Source: Bifidobacterium tsurumiense (lineage in GTDB: Bacteria; Actinomycetota; Actinomycetes; Actinomycetales; Bifidobacteriaceae). Taken from it: a stretch of 64,000 bases of DNA. Below are positions 63,986 through 64,000 of the stretch, piece after piece (within the stretch, counting starts at the first letter, position 1; each line of letters begins with the position of its first letter). The translations under genes and the position numbers were made by a program. The notes under the pieces were generated by a model, which saw only the letters and a program-made list of their open reading frames with translations, made no database searches and had not been told where the DNA came from. Location: contig NZ_JGZU01000004.1 of NCBI RefSeq assembly GCF_000741765.1, positions 1-64,000 of the forward strand, written 5' to 3'.

Positions 63986-64000
63986 CAACTACTCACTGGC

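Overview
The window looks like a chromosomal segment of a bifidobacterium or close relative (Actinobacteria, Bifidobacteriaceae). The evidence is a GlgE maltosyltransferase, a Rho factor with a long Arg/Asn/Asp-rich insertion, GatCAB, DUF2469 and DUF3152 proteins, a fused RmlC-RmlD enzyme, a perfect HspR operator (HAIR) before clpB, and wall-anchored glycosidases typical of mucin or milk-glycan users. The species cannot be fixed from the sequence alone.

Layout. 1-606: tail of an unrecognised plus-strand gene, then an initiator tRNA-Met on the minus strand. 607-8121: two large wall-anchored surface proteins on the minus strand, a GH95 1,2-alpha-L-fucosidase and an uncharacterised multidomain protein. 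8498-19327: mostly plus-strand housekeeping genes (glgE, ppa, mntP with a structured leader, a GlnR-type regulator split by a frameshift, nth, an orphan solute-binding protein, valS). 19623-34515: minus-strand core genes (chorismate mutase, rho, a FAD oxidoreductase, an acetyltransferase fused to DUF2469, gatCAB, an ABC-2 exporter, a TrmH-type methyltransferase overlapping a PyrE-like gene, rmuC). 34626-37756: a divergent copper module, csoR and an unusual cupredoxin/P1B-ATPase/YHS fusion. 38007-46437: clpB, a FAH-family hydrolase, a YggS-type PLP protein, GluQ-RS, a DUF3152 protein and a glycerol facilitator. 46841: tRNA-Lys(CTT). 47388-51410: a GH110 alpha-galactosidase gene interrupted by two frameshifts. 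51750-54995: a thiamine-related operon under a TPP riboswitch. 55155-63885: a surface-polysaccharide locus (UDP-sugar dehydrogenase, two family-2 glycosyltransferases, Wzt/Wzm-like exporter, RmlA, RmlCD).

How the genes fit together. GH110 (removes alpha-1,3-galactose from blood group B structures) and GH95 (removes alpha-1,2-fucose from the exposed H structure) would act in sequence on host glycans at the cell surface, but the GH110 frame is broken here. The 3' end carries most dTDP-rhamnose genes plus an ABC exporter with a glycan-recognition domain, which fits a rhamnose-containing wall polysaccharide. rmlB is not seen and may lie past the right edge.

The most unusual items are: (1) a copper ATPase with an N-terminal cupredoxin domain and a C-terminal YHS domain whose nucleotide-binding domain seems to be missing in frame; (2) a GNAT-DUF2469 fusion with a good internal ribosome-binding site that could also make free DUF2469; (3) a TPP-riboswitch operon joining YkoE, a kinase and a signal-less NMT1/THI5-like protein without ABC subunits; (4) three frameshifts in two otherwise well-conserved genes. 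No CRISPR array, IS element or rRNA was seen.
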